From assembly GCA_943737045.1 (NCBI GenBank), contig CALSFV010000030.1:934681-998680 (forward strand): DNA of 64,000 bases. The letters run 5' to 3'. The notes beneath the pieces were generated by a model. That model had not been told where the DNA came from, made no database searches, and saw only the letters and a list, made by a program, of their open reading frames with translations. How positions within the stretch are numbered: position 1 is the stretch's first letter; every line of letters begins with the position of its first letter. Position numbers and translations under genes: made by a program. Source of the stretch: Parapristionchus giblindavisi (Eukaryota > Nematoda > Chromadorea > Rhabditida > Diplogasteridae). Shown one piece after another: positions 25,431 to 37,071 of this stretch.

Positions 25431-25640
25431 AGACAGAAAGAGGGAGACAGAGAGAGAGGGAGAGGGAGAGGGAGGGAGAGAGAGATAGATAGTATGAGAA
25501 ACTGTTTCACTATCTTCGCTACATTTTCCTTAATATCTCTAACCCTCTCCCTGTTTCTCGCTCTCTATCTAAATGACCCAGCTAGGTCATATCGTTCTAC
25601 TTCTGTTAGGATGCCTTGCACATACACACTGATCTAAGAA
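25430..25640 (+). promoter_or_regulatory. Conserved upstream block 1 with AGGTCA everted repeat
   Basis: A (GA)n tract, then ACTGTTTCACTATCTTC, a pyrimidine run, CTCTCTATCTAAATGACC and TAGGATGCCTTGCA. The core is TGACCC-AGCT-AGGTCA at 574-589 of the 25 kb line (25574-25589). Equivalent blocks stand before RING copies 2, 3 and 4. The start of copy 1 is about 590 bases downstream. Confidence 0.6.
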
Positions 25641-26173
25641 TGTTCTATTATCTCGTTTACTTTAATCCATTCAATATACTTATAATTAACGTATCGCAAA
25701 TTGTTATATTAGCATTGCACCATTTCTTTTCATTAAACCACGTGTTGAACTGTGCGCGGGTGCACTCTTTCTTTTTGGAAAATTTGTCACTTCTAAAAAC
25801 CAAAAACAAGTACTCAATACTCTATTTTAACGCGCATTTTACTATGGCGTTCATTTAACTGCAAAGATTCATATTTATTGATATTTTGGTAAATGGACAT
25901 GAAAATATGGGCCAAAAACTTTCATAAATCGCAACATATTCATTTATCTCTGTTAACAATTTCTCAAGCCCTAACATATTTTTCCATCACATTGATCCTA
26001 CGTAAAATTGATCCTATTCGATTATCAAAAAATTAATATTTAATTAATCAAAATTTAATTAAAGCTGGGGTGACCGGAGTGAAATTAAATTCAGATTAAT
26101 GCAGATACAATTTTCATTTTATTTTCTTCCATTGTTTTCTTCCATAATTGTCCTTATTCATTTCAGTTGAATA

Positions 26174-29100
26174 ATGGAATTCGTTAGGCGTGAGGAATAT
26201 TCGATATTAAGGCGTGGGTTTTTGTACCAAATATCTGACGGTATGTGCGAAATCGCAATTTATATATTTTATTGAATTAATTCCTTTATTTAGATGAATT
26301 TGTTCATTACGACGCTTCTAGTTCTTATATTTTAACATGGATGAAAGGGTATTTTTCTTTCTGTAGTTTGCTGACATTATTTTGCATTGAAACTAATAAA
26401 CTCCTTCCCACTCTAGACAAATTTCCAAATTTAGAACAAAACGCGCTGAAAGAAATGTAGAATACTTAAGCTCATACGCAGTCGCCGGCAGATCTTTCTT
26501 CGGCCGGAACGTATGTTTTCATATTTATATTAACACATTGAAAATTAATTTAAATTCAGAGTAGACATATGAAAGTTGAATTGATAAATGAATGCTTCAA
26601 AATTACTGATTTTGTAAAGGTAAACACAGCATACCATATTGTGTAGTCGTAGTTCAATTTTATTGTGTATAATTTTTCTAGATTGAGGACGGAATAAAAT
26701 ATTTATTCAAATCAAACTGTAGCCATTACTTCATTGAAAGAACTGATCTTCCAAATGTTTCATTTGCAATTCCACTCAATGAAGATTATCGATCAACTAA
26801 AGGAATTCAATTTAATATTTCGATTGATGAGCTGTACAAATATTATCATATTCAGTTTCACCAGTAAGTTATTTTTACCGATTCTGTGTAATCACCAAAC
26901 CACCTTATCGGGCACTGCATTTAACGAATGGTGGGTAACGAGCCATTGCGCGATTTCTTATCTTCGTGCGGAAATTTACCACATTTTTCACCGCAAGCGA
27001 TGTGACTTGAATTATTTATGAACAATTATAACAGCCCTTAATACTACTAAAATATAATGCTAGAATGAATAATCAATTTTGTCTAGCCGATTAGCAAAAA
27101 AAATTTAATTCAAATTTTCGGAAACAAAGAATATTTTGTTATTTCGTTGCTCTTGATCTCTGGAAAAATTCTTTGCCAGTGTCCTATCTGGATCGCGTGA
27201 CGTTCAATTGATCAAAACGATTCTCAGCTTTCCTTAATGAGTGAAATGGACGTGCACGTGCGCACGTCACGAAAATGTAGCATAACATTTTAGTATTTCA
27301 TTTTTATATCATTGATCAGAAAAAAGTTCTAATTGTTTCCGAAGAAAAAAACATGAATATTATAGAATTAAAACTGTCCGAACAATACAAATTCCGCTCT
27401 TTGCCGCACAATACTCTGACTCCGCCCACTTATTCGCATGATATTTCATTTTCGCTTATTTTATCGAATTTTATGGCGTTTTCTCGTCATTTCATTGGGC
27501 TTTCCGCAAAAATAAAATTAAAAGCATTGACAAAACGTTCGGAAAACCTCCCGAAATTTGGCGAAATTTTTGGAATGCGTTTTTCTCAACGGTGGAGAAG
27601 TTTACTATATTCGGAGAATATAGTAAACTTCTCCACCGAAGACTTGACTCGGACATTTCGAAGATTATTTCTTAATCATCATTATTAAATCTCACTGATA
27701 ATAGTCTGACAAGGCAAAAAAATTTTCTGACAAGGCAAAAAAATACCTTTCTTCATAAAATCTCACACAGCCCCACAAGGCACCTAAATTTCCAAAATAG
27801 CGATTTTTAATGAAATTTCCTCTATTGTCATCTTAAAACCAGAAGAGATATGACCTAATGGCTAACGGTTTTGTTATTCGACGGTCCATTTGTATCGAGC
27901 ACAACACGGTTCGTTACCCGGAGTCATTCGGTGCTGTAGACCGGAGGAGGATTTCCCGTTACACAGAATAAGTGTTATTATATATGTTTCGAAGCTGATT
28001 CCCTTGATGTCAATAATTCCTCTAATTTAAGGAACTTTTTATTCATCAACACAGGTGATTCAGTCCGTCGGTATAAGCCTGAATCTGATCTTTTCGAATT
28101 GAGAGAAGGATCACCATCGGTATGATTAGGCACACAGTATCGACCAAAAGTGTCGGTATTATTAAAAACATCATTAATCTCTTCATTTTCAATCTACAGA
28201 GGCTCTATATTTCACAAGGGAATGATAAGAACTCACCATGGAGTTATGATTTGTGACATATATCACTGGAATCGGAATCAAATTTTTCATTATCGATTTT
28301 CTCGAATACTAGAAGCTCGTGGCAAGTAAACTCAACGGATATTCAGTCAGAATTTCATTCCGATTCCAATGATATATGTCACTAATCGTAACTCCTTGGT
28401 GAGTTCTTATTGTTAGCATTCCCTTGCCAGCAGGATGTATATGATTCCCTATAAATAATGTCTACTTTGTGATTAGTCAATCAATCGATGTTCTTTTTGG
28501 AGCTGAACAACTCTAAATGAACACTTGTTTATCTTCGGCCATGCTGTAATGATTTTTCTAGATACTCTTACTGACTGTGCGTAATGTCCAGTGGTATTGC
28601 AGTCATACATTTTAGGCACCTCAGATGATTTTTATATAGTGAATCTAGTTTGGAAATATGGTGGGTCGATAGAGAAAAATCGTTAGTTTTCGTCGAGCAG
28701 GTGGAGCTATAAAAATCGCTGGAAACACTCTTCTGCCCAGTAGGTAATATTCGTAAGATATAATGATATCATAGTGAGTTGATATCATTTCTGAAAATGG
28801 GGAGATGTACTTTAAAAGACCGATCAAGAGCTGGCTATACAGCAAAAATCGCACATTGATGTACATCGGAACTGTACTATCACTGGTCATTATACAAAAT
28901 TATTAAAGTAACAGCATCTATGAGAGCATATCTCACTGGATCGAAATGCTCTTGAATGGTGAAAAACTAAAAAATGGAAAATGAGATTTTTGCAGTTTTA
29001 TGTAGTACTGTCCGAGAGAAGTTCACCCATGCAGGAGAGAAGTTGTGAAAATGCTTCTACGCCTCAGGGCATGACATCATAAAAATTAAAAAATTTTGCA

Positions 29101-32100
29101 AATTTGCTCGTACGACTTCATGAGTGGTAGCAATCGATTCCTCGTTCAATTCTAAGACTTTTTTGATATGATAGTTAACTTATTTAATTTAAAAAAATTA
29201 TATTTAAAGTGCATGCATACTTATTCTTGTACATCTATTAATAATATTAATTTAATGGTACATTTTTTGTTAATCTTCGGTCTTACCTTAGAAAAATGCA
29301 AAAAAAAAACATTAATCAATTCATTTTTTCGAATTTAATATATTATGCAAGTGCAAAGGGCCGTTTTTTATTCGCTCAGTTTCTTCTTGCTTTATTTCTT
29401 CTTGCTTTATTCATAATTGGAATTAATCGTAATGGAATTGTCAATGTGGAGATTGCGCAGTTTGAACAAAAAAATAACAAATATTCAACTCACTTATACT
29501 CCGCACAGCTACCCGAAAAGTATATTGTAAGTCGCTGATATTTTTATTCACATTCCTTTCCCTTTACCTTGATACTTCTTTAAAGATAAAGGCTGAAAAA
29601 GAATATTCACTGAATTACGAGCTTGAGGACTTTCAATGTTGTGGAATATGTATGGAAAGATTTGGTTAGTAAATATCGAAAAAAAGACTTATGCGGCTGG
29701 TTGATTAATATACATAAATTTTTTTCTATTACAGAATCAATTCTCAGAGTTCCCCACACTCTTCACTGTGGTCATACATTTTGCAGAAAATGTATCGAGG
29801 CGGTTAAAAAAGATGAGAGGTTAGTATTCTTAAAATGTTTAATTAAATATATATTCCAGGGAAAGGCGCGAGTTTTTGAATTTGAAGGATAAATATAAAG
29901 AAAATTGCAAACGAGAATCGAACCCACGTAGTGCGGTTACAAGCGCTGACCACTAACCACAAAGCTACACGCTCTACGCACCCATTCGCTCATATCTAAT
30001 AGAGAACATAATGCCACTTCCTATGCCCCATGTTCTTCATGTCAATAGTGCACTCCAAATCTCGTGGGTCCCCTTCTTTAATTTAATTTTTTGTAAGAAT
30101 TTCTTTTTATTTGTAATCTTTGCTACCCAAGTCGCAGCATCGTATTAATGCGTACTCCACTACCTATCAAATATTTTATCAGAAATTATATTAGGTTGAT
30201 TCATAAGTCTTGTCGCATTTTGGAGGGATGTGCTTGTGCTATCACTGCTCAGTCGTACATTATCAATTATCCCGTACGTTATGGCAGTAAACAAGTCAGT
30301 ACTACTACTCTTTGGGCGTATTAGTGAATTGTACCAACATCGAGTCTAGTGGCTGAAATGCCTCTTCATTTCGTTCCCAGTTTACTGCACATTCGATACG
30401 TCATGTTGTTTTTCTTTCTATCCGAGCTCAAAGCACCCGATGTCCACTCCCGTATGGCGGTAGTATGCAACACTAAGGCCCCTAGTATGCGCACTGTGCA
30501 ACATTGGTTCAAACGCTTCGAGAAGGAGGTACAACGTCAAGACGAGGTCGGGTCTCGAGCTAGACTCGGACGTGCTGGAGCAGAACGTCTGGATGTACCA
30601 CTATGCTACCACCCCTGGTATGTCAACGAGTTTTGGGGTAAGCTAACCCACGATCGTTCGTAACCTACAGGATCTTGACAAGGCCCTGAAGTTGGGTCGA
30701 TGGTTAACCCACCGACTGTCGGACAAGCAGAAGAATAACCGTGAGGACCAGTGTCTGAATTTAATTTTGCACGCTCGTACACGGCTTGGAGCGACGGGAT
30801 CATCATTGGAGATGACAACTGGATCCTTTAGGACAACGTAGTCTGCAGGGCTCAGTAGGTCGATTGAGATGAGCAATCCAATCCCATCGCCAAACCCGAA
30901 CTTCACAAGAAGAAGGCCATGCTGTCTGTATGGTGGAGCAGGGGCGGTTTGGTGCATTGGGAGCTGCTCCCGCAGGGGTCGACTATTATGACCGCGGTAT
31001 GCTCTCGCCAACTACTGACCCTGAAGTCTAAGGTCCCATCCGTTCCCTGGCTGCGTGACCGGATTCACTCCTAGCACGACAACGCCCGACCACGTTTGGG
31101 AAGGACGACCAAAAAGGTACTGTTGAACTTTGGCTAGCACTTCATCCCCCACCCGCCCCAACTTCATTGCCTCCTAGCAGCCGTCCTTCTGGGAGCACTG
31201 CATCCATCACAGTATTCTGGTCCAAGCCATTTTTCTTCCAAAGCAAGACAAAGGAGAGACCATTGTATTCGAGAGAGTTTGTATGTTGAGCGGTCGTTCT
31301 TGCTTTGAAAGTCATGAGAACGCTGTGCCATAAGCTATCCGAACTTTGGAGGAAGTATGTCGACGCAGATGACGCTTACTTTGATTGATTAGCTTTTGCC
31401 GAAAATAAGTTATTTTAATTTGTTTAAAGGACCAAAGACATGAATCAACCTAATACTTCGCTTTCGCACCGCATAAAGTATATTATTATAATATTATTAT
31501 TAATTTATTTTTAATTGTGCAGTTACCTTTGCCCATACTGCCGACGAGAGAGTAAACTTATCCAAGGACAATTTTTTCTGATTAACCAACATATTCTAAG
31601 TAAGTGATAATCTTCAACTAATCATAACTGCTCTGTATCACTTTTACAGAATTGTCAGAACTAACGCTTAGTTCAATAAAAATAAAGAATGAATATATTG
31701 CTTGTTTCCACTGCAAAGATGTAAGTAATAGTAAAAAGTTTGAAAATAAAAAAAAAGATATATGTTACATTTAATTCCAGAATATCGCAACTTCTCAATT
31801 AAGAATTTGTACTGACTTGAATTGCGTTGAGGTAGTTATTTTTTTTCTTTTTTTCTTTTTTTCTTTTTTGATCTGTTTTTTTCTCTTCAGTACAATAAGC
31901 CTATTTGTGGTCACTGTTGCTTTGAAGAACCACATATTGCCCATTCAACGGCTCGATATTCTCAAAAAGTTTGAATTAACGAACGAAAAACATTAATAAA
32001 ATTGATTGAATTTAGCTCCGAACTGAATCACTAGAATATATTAAAATGAAGAAAGAAGAAATGGAATCGAAAAAAAAAGAAATATTATCGAAGTATTACG

Positions 32101-32519
32101 TATTGTTTAAATTACAGAAGAAACTTAATCAGGTTGATAATTTGTATTATTTCAACTTTCTTAGTTCGTTATTTTTTTTTATTTTCTCATTCAGAAACTT
32201 CCGAATATTCAACTTCGCGAGCAACTTATCACTGCTGCTGAGTCTGTTTTCTCACTGGAGGTTTTTTTTTTTTAAATAAAATATTTCTTTTAAAGGTAAT
32301 TAAATTTTTTTAGGAAGCGAACGAACTAAAATCTACAGTTGACGAGTTCAGTGATACATTCATACAATCAGCTAATATCATCATTGAATCGATTGATACA
32401 GATATTAAAGTGACTAAAGTGAGTTAAATATGTACAGTAATGAAACAATATTGTAATTTTAAATAATGAGTAAATTTAAACATTTGAATTGATTTCAGGA
32501 GCTATTATCTACATTCTAA
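26174..32519 (+). CDS. RING/B-box/coiled-coil family protein, copy 1 (one exon lost)
   Basis: Exons: 26174-26240, 26294-26348, 26435-26510, 26560-26619, 26682-26863, 28032-28119, 29380-29526, 29586-29664, 29735-29819, 31523-31599, 31650-31720, 31781-31831, 31891-31968, 32016-32132, 32195-32260, 32314-32418, 32499-32519; 1425 nt, 474 residues. An N-terminal region of no family known to me is followed by a C3HC4 RING (CCGIC..HCGHTFC..C..CPYC), a B-box-like finger and a coiled coil. The exon that is seventh in copies 2-4 is missing; a MITE sits where it should be, and the next exon starts with a duplicated hydrophobic FLLAL unit, though splicing 6 to 8 stays in frame. Introns carry a mariner relic and a tRNA-like repeat. 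It is probably an E3 ligase; whether this copy still works is uncertain. Confidence 0.72.
27590..27638. repeat. Perfect 23-bp inverted repeat with 3-base loop
   Basis: CGGTGGAGAAGTTTACTATA.. and its exact complement are separated by GGA, inside intron 5 of RING copy 1. The loop is too small for a typical microRNA hairpin. Confidence 0.85.
28215..28425. mobile_element. CAAGGGAATG-ended MITE in RING copy 1
   Basis: It begins CAAGGGAATGATAAGAACTC and ends with a complementary CATTCCCTTG. Both arms contain the phrase around GAGTTATGATT..GTGACATATATC found in other members of the family. The flanks are TCA and CCA, so the 3-bp duplication is imperfect. It lies just where exon 7 is expected. Confidence 0.75.
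29895..30110 (-). repeat. tRNA-derived dispersed repeat, copy A
   Basis: On the minus strand a tRNA-like block (A-box TAGCTTTGTGG, B-box GGGTTCGATTC) spans about 29910-29976. Plus-side flank 29985-30085 is shared with 53740-53815 (phrases such as CTAATAGAGAACATAATGCC and the ATAGTGCACTCCAAAT stretch). Two copies with one body make a SINE or tRNA-carrying MITE likely; the ends are not defined. Confidence 0.6.
30191..31453 (+). mobile_element. mariner element relic, 1.26 kb
   Basis: The ends read TTAGGTTGATTCATAAGTC on the left and ATGAATCAACCTAA on the right, flanked by TA. Length, ends and TA target are those of a full-size mariner. It sits in the intron between the two RING-coding exons of copy 1. 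Confidence 0.9.
30349..31300 (+). pseudogene. Decayed mariner transposase
   Basis: The first 104 codons keep the N-terminal helix-turn-helix part (TKAPSMRTVQHWFKRF). Further on, recognisable pieces appear in shifting frames: a segment with LHARTRLG, one with KKAMLSVWW, and a catalytic-region HDNARP motif near 31077. Several frameshifts and stops separate them, so no active enzyme is encoded. Confidence 0.85.
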
Positions 32520-33400
32520 TGTCAATTGGTACAAATGTCTTGTTATATTCGATCGCATCATTTTATTCGTTATGTTGGCAAATACTGTGTTTTTTTTCTT
32601 ATTTTTTACTTTATTTTTTTCATTCTATTGAAGTCTGAATTTCTAATTCGTATCTGTACCGCATGAAGTAAGGATAAATATTAATGTTATCACACTTAGA
32701 AAAATCGATAGCATTACGTATCGAATGAATTTTTAAATGCCTTACTACTCATAGATCGTGTAAAGTAGGTCTGTAGAAGAGATTAGACGCTCCGGACTGA
32801 ATTGCACTTGAATTATCACTGTCCTAGCAGTGATTACCCGCAGGACTTCGTGTGAATTGAATAACGGACCTTTACTCAAAACCTTTACCTTTACTCAAAC
32901 GATCGGCTACAAGTTGTTTAATTATCGCTCCATGAGAAACTACACCTTGATCATTTTCACATAGCGATTGAGAAAAGGATTCAGAATTATTATAGTCCGG
33001 AAAAATGCAATCCACGAGGACCCCGTTCGAAATCCTGGCTTTTATTAAAAGCATATCGCAGCAATGGTTTTCTAGGGATATTTACGCATTGTTGACTTTG
33101 ATTCGGTGAGAGAAGATAAGGCGATCGAAAACCGAATTGCTCGCTCACGACCGAGACAGACGCGAAGACTGTTTTTTATGACTTAAATTGTTCATCTTCA
33201 GTTCCAGACATCTTACAAAAAAGCCATAAATCTTTTCGAGATTTGGTGTCGCGAATTATAAAATATTCAAAGATTTAACTATATTTCATCACCTTCACAG
33301 CGTTTGTTTACGTAAGGTTATCAAACCTTGAAAATCTTGCATTTTAAGATGCACTGAATAGGGGCATGTGAACTTGGATTGTTTCTGTGAGAGTATCATT
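32520..33400. other. Spacer after RING copy 1
   Basis: No gene is seen. The first part after the stop is shared with the 3' flank of copy 2 (TATATTCGATCGCAT..TTATTCGTTATGTTGGCAAATACTG), which is left over from the tandem duplication. Around 32813-32862 lies a second copy of the repeat noted in nhl-1 intron 9. Confidence 0.6.
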
Positions 33401-33610
33401 GGAAAGACTGAGACAGAGACAAAGAGAGAGAAAGGGAGATAGAGAGAGGGGGAAACTGTCTCACTATCTTCTCTACTTCTTTCCTCCATCTCTCTCAATC
33501 TCTCTTTTTTCTCGCTCTCTAATACGGCTAAATGACCTAGCCAGGTCATATCACCGTATTATACTACTGTTGGGATGCCATGTACACACACTCAGAATAT
33601 TATTTTATCT
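33400..33610 (+). promoter_or_regulatory. Conserved upstream block 2 with AGGTCA everted repeat
   Basis: A (GA)n tract, ACTGTCTCACTATCTTCTC, a pyrimidine run, and TGACCT-AGCC-AGGTCA at 33533-33548, then TTGGGATGCCATG. Copy 2 starts about 3.5 kb downstream, but the spacing falls to about 0.8 kb once the elements at 33989-36284 and 36520-36952 are discounted. Confidence 0.6.
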
Positions 33611-33988
33611 CTTTTCCTTTAATCAAATTAATATAATTTTTATTCAGTGACTATGTCGCGAATTATTATGACACGATTTTAATCCCTTTCTTTGGAAGAT
33701 TTATCACTTAAAGAAACCAAAAATATCACTATTACTACTATATTTTAACGCGTTAGAACCGACTCTGTAAGGAATATTCCATATCCGAATTTAAGAATTG
33801 TTCTTTTTTTATGAAAACTTCCTTGTGAATAGAAGTTTTGCGCTTCATTTGTTAACTTTAATCTGCTATTTAATTTTTTTGATTGATTCTTTTGTAAAGT
33901 GTGTTGTATATCACATCACATAGGTGGTCAGTTAACTTCTAATCTATCAATGAGAGATTTGCAGCCAAGAATTGATATAATATTTCTA

Positions 33989-36284
33989 CTCCGCATTTTT
34001 AGGGGGGCCATTAATTTGGTCGAGAGTGAAAAGTTGAGCCATTATTTTGGTGGTTGAGCCAATAATTTGGTTTGAAGTGGGGCTATTATTTTAGTCGCAA
34101 AGTTGAGCTAAACTTTTGGCTTAAATAATGGCCCCACTACGGTATGTCGAGCCGTTTCACTGAGAGCCGTAGAATAGCTCAGCGTGTACAGGCGATGTTT
34201 GCTAATACTGTTCGTGTTAGGTCATGTCGGCATACTCGCCATGGAAGTTTTTCAACTAAATAATGTTGTTTTCATTGCATTTCTTGTTTGTATTCTACTT
34301 CTCAAAGTATTTTGCTAGTTGAGTAGACTGTTGTTGTTTTCGCTCCTTCATTGGCTGTGCTCACTAATTGTTGTTTTTCTTTATTTAATTTATTACAAGG
34401 ATATCTCTGCTCGATCAAGATGAACTCTTCTCAATTCGCCTCTCCTAGGACGGTAAGTGCTTTTGTAATAATGTGAAATCAAGAGTATTTAAGTTATCAT
34501 AAATTCTTTAAGTGCTTAAGTCTTAAGTCAAAAGACTAAGTGTTTGGATTAAGGTGCAGCGTCGTCCTCCAAAGATCATCATTCCGTCACAGCGCGAAGA
34601 ACTGCACGACGAACAGCTGTAGTATCAGTCACTACTCAACTCTGTCTCCCAACCCGGTGAGTATGAATATCAAGATTTACATGAGCTTGACAAACCGCTT
34701 TTGAAAGCCCTTTACTTTATTTCTTGTGATGTCATAGAACAGAAGTGAAGGGTCTTGTTACAATAATGATTTGTCATGGATACAATTGTGCGCTGTGCGG
34801 TTTTCTTCTATCTTTTCTGAAATCGCCGCTCGAAAATTTCACCATTATCTGCTTTTTGATGATTTGATTGTCAATTACCGTATAATTGCAGGTACACCAT
34901 CAGTATATTCCTTCTGGGTACCGTACTCAGTGTTCTTCGAGATCTGGCGAGTCCTCATCTACCAGCGTCCTTCCAAGAATCAGCTTTCTGTGCAGGTACA
35001 TCACGAAGCCCCTTTGTTTGACTGAAGCGTAGACTACCAAAAACCCTCTTACGCACTTCTATTGGTGAACTCTTTGCTAACGTTCATATGTAATTATTGA
35101 TTGATGTTTTATCGATTGATTTACGATCGTTAATTTCGTCATGTTGCAGCTTCTTAATCAATTCATTGTTCGCTACAACACCGCGTAACACTGGATATGT
35201 GCAGAAGTTGAATCTGAAGAACGACCCACCAAGCAGCTTTTCGCTCTGTAAGTTTAATTATCGATTGATTGATGACTTGATTGATGCCCGTTTCCCTGGT
35301 ATCTGCGTAAATCTGCGGGGTCATACATTTTCCACAATCCATTGTTTTTGCGAATTATAAACTGATCCGATCTACATCTCAAGTACTCGGAACTGACCCG
35401 AAATGGGTGTGATTCTTACTAATCTCGATCTCCCGCATATTCCTAGTTGGGTTTCAAGCATGCATGGAAAAAAAAACCACTCTCAAAACTGACCGCATGT
35501 GCGGAGTTGCTGCTTGATAGATCTCACATATTGTTATTGATTATATAATGTTCATTTTCGAAAATATAAGTTAAAGTATTTAAACCATCTTTTCCGAACC
35601 AAAATCGAGCATTTTCCAAATGCTTAACACTGCTCAAGAAAATATGTGAGACGAATTATCATTAGAAACATGTTGATGTTATTGATTCTATTGTTTTCAG
35701 GAAATCTCAATTCGTCTATACGAAGTATCTCGCTGCTCTCATGTGAAGCCAACGATGACAAGAATCAGACGACGACACTCGAACGAGCTGAAGATGTTTA
35801 TCGCAAGACCATTTAATGTTAATTACTCGTTTCATTTGCATTTTCATGTTGTTATTGCTATGTAAATATTGTTTGTTCTGAGGATAAAGAAGTTAATTAA
35901 TGTATAACTCATTTAAATGTGTAATAAACAAAAATGGAACTGGAATAAAGTAAGCAAATAAAGGGCTAAACTTTAGTGGTCGAGCCAAATTATTGACCAA
36001 ATTATTGGCCCCACTTGAAAAATTGAGCCATTAATTTGGACTAAAGTTTAGCGAAAAGTTTAGTGGGGCCATTATTATGACCAAATTATTGGTCCCACTT
36101 GAAAAATTGAGCCATTAATTTGGACTAAAGTTTAGCGAAAAGTTTAGTGGGGCTATTATTTTGACCAAATTAATGGCTCAACTTTTCAAGTGGGGCTTGT
36201 CTGGTAGCCAAATTCGAGAGTCAACTTCTTGCAAATTATTGGCCCCACTTTGACCAAATTATTGGCCCCCCTAAAAAAGCGGAG
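33989..36284. mobile_element. 2.3 kb TA-flanked element with repetitive ends and gene-like interior
   Basis: The ends CTCCGCATTTTTAGGGGGGCC and complement GGCCCCCCTAAAAAAGCGGAG are flanked by TA (33987-33988, 36285-36286). Inside each end are several tandem diverged units built on GGGGCCATTATTTTGGTC and GAGCCATTAATTTGG in both orientations, giving about 140 bp on the left and 330 bp on the right. The TA target suggests the Tc1/mariner/pogo group, but no transposase is present. The centre holds spliced gene-like sequence. Confidence 0.8.
34420..35755 (+). pseudogene. Spliced gene-like sequence inside the TA-flanked element
   Basis: Exon-like blocks with consensus splice sites: 34420-34453, 34553-34662, 34891-34996, 35150-35247, 35701-35746. 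One frame reads through as a plausible protein (MNSSQFASPRT.., YSFWVPYSVFFEIWRV..) but is cut by a TAG in block 2 and a TAA in block 4, both of which could be C-to-T changes from Gln codons. No family is recognised. It is either a dying gene carried by the element or a spliced noncoding transcript; other frames of blocks 2-4 are also open, which weakens the coding call. Confidence 0.35.
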
Positions 36285-36519
36285 TAGGGGAAGCCAAAAA
36301 AAAGATTAAAAAATAAACTTTCTCCTCTATATCAATGATCTAGCTAGGTGACGATCGTAAACCTCCGACAGGATGCCAAACGTTTATTAATTTTAGAATA
36401 TTTATTTATCTATCTCTCTTAGCAATTTCTTAGGTTCTTGATTTCTCCATCATTTGTCACCTACAGTTAATTGATGAAATTCGATTCCCAAAAAATTAAT
36501 ATTTAATTAATCAAAACTT

Positions 36520-36952
36520 ACAAGGGGATGGTCGCAACTGGTCCTGGCCATATTAGATGGCAATAACATGACTAGGATCAGTTTTCGATGCTGATCACGA
36601 ATCCGTTTTCAGAAAGTGCCTAATCGACCTGACTTTCGAGAAAATCGGTATTGAAATTTGACTCGCAAATTCGAAAAATCGTGTAATTTCCTTGACAAAC
36701 TATCTGGATTGCATCGGAAAGATCCGGCAGTGTAAGGTAAAGTATTGCGAGAGTTTATAGATGAGCTCACTAGCCTACCCGGACGGTTTGCGCAGGAAAC
36801 CACACGAATTTCCGAATTAAAATATCGATTTCCTCGAAAATTAGGTCGATTAGGCACTTTCTGAAAACGGATTCGTGATCAGCATCGAAAACTGATCATA
36901 GTCATGTTATTGCGATCTCATATGGCCAGGACCAGTTGCGACCATTCCCTTG
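36520..36952. mobile_element. CAAGGG-ended MITE upstream of RING copy 2
   Basis: It begins CAAGGGGATGGTCGCAACTG and ends with the complementary TTGCGACCATTCCCTTG, with an exact TTA duplication (36517-36519, 36953-36955). The arms are inverted over about 170 bp (AGAAAGTGCCTAATCGACCT and TTAGGTCGATTAGGCACTTTC). It is the same family as 18192-19233 and 54747-61297. Confidence 0.88.
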
Positions 36953-37071
36953 TTAGTGAAAACTGACAATGAGACGACCGGAATGCAATGAGATTCCGAT
37001 TAATGTCAATACAGTTTTTTTGTTTATTTTATTTCACTATTATAGTTTTCTTAATTGACTTCAGTTGAATA

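Noticed and set aside
29296..29379. Upstream extension of RING copy 1 exon 8 (MQKKNINQ..)
   Set aside because: It is open by chance; a good acceptor at 29379 and comparison with the other copies place the exon start later.
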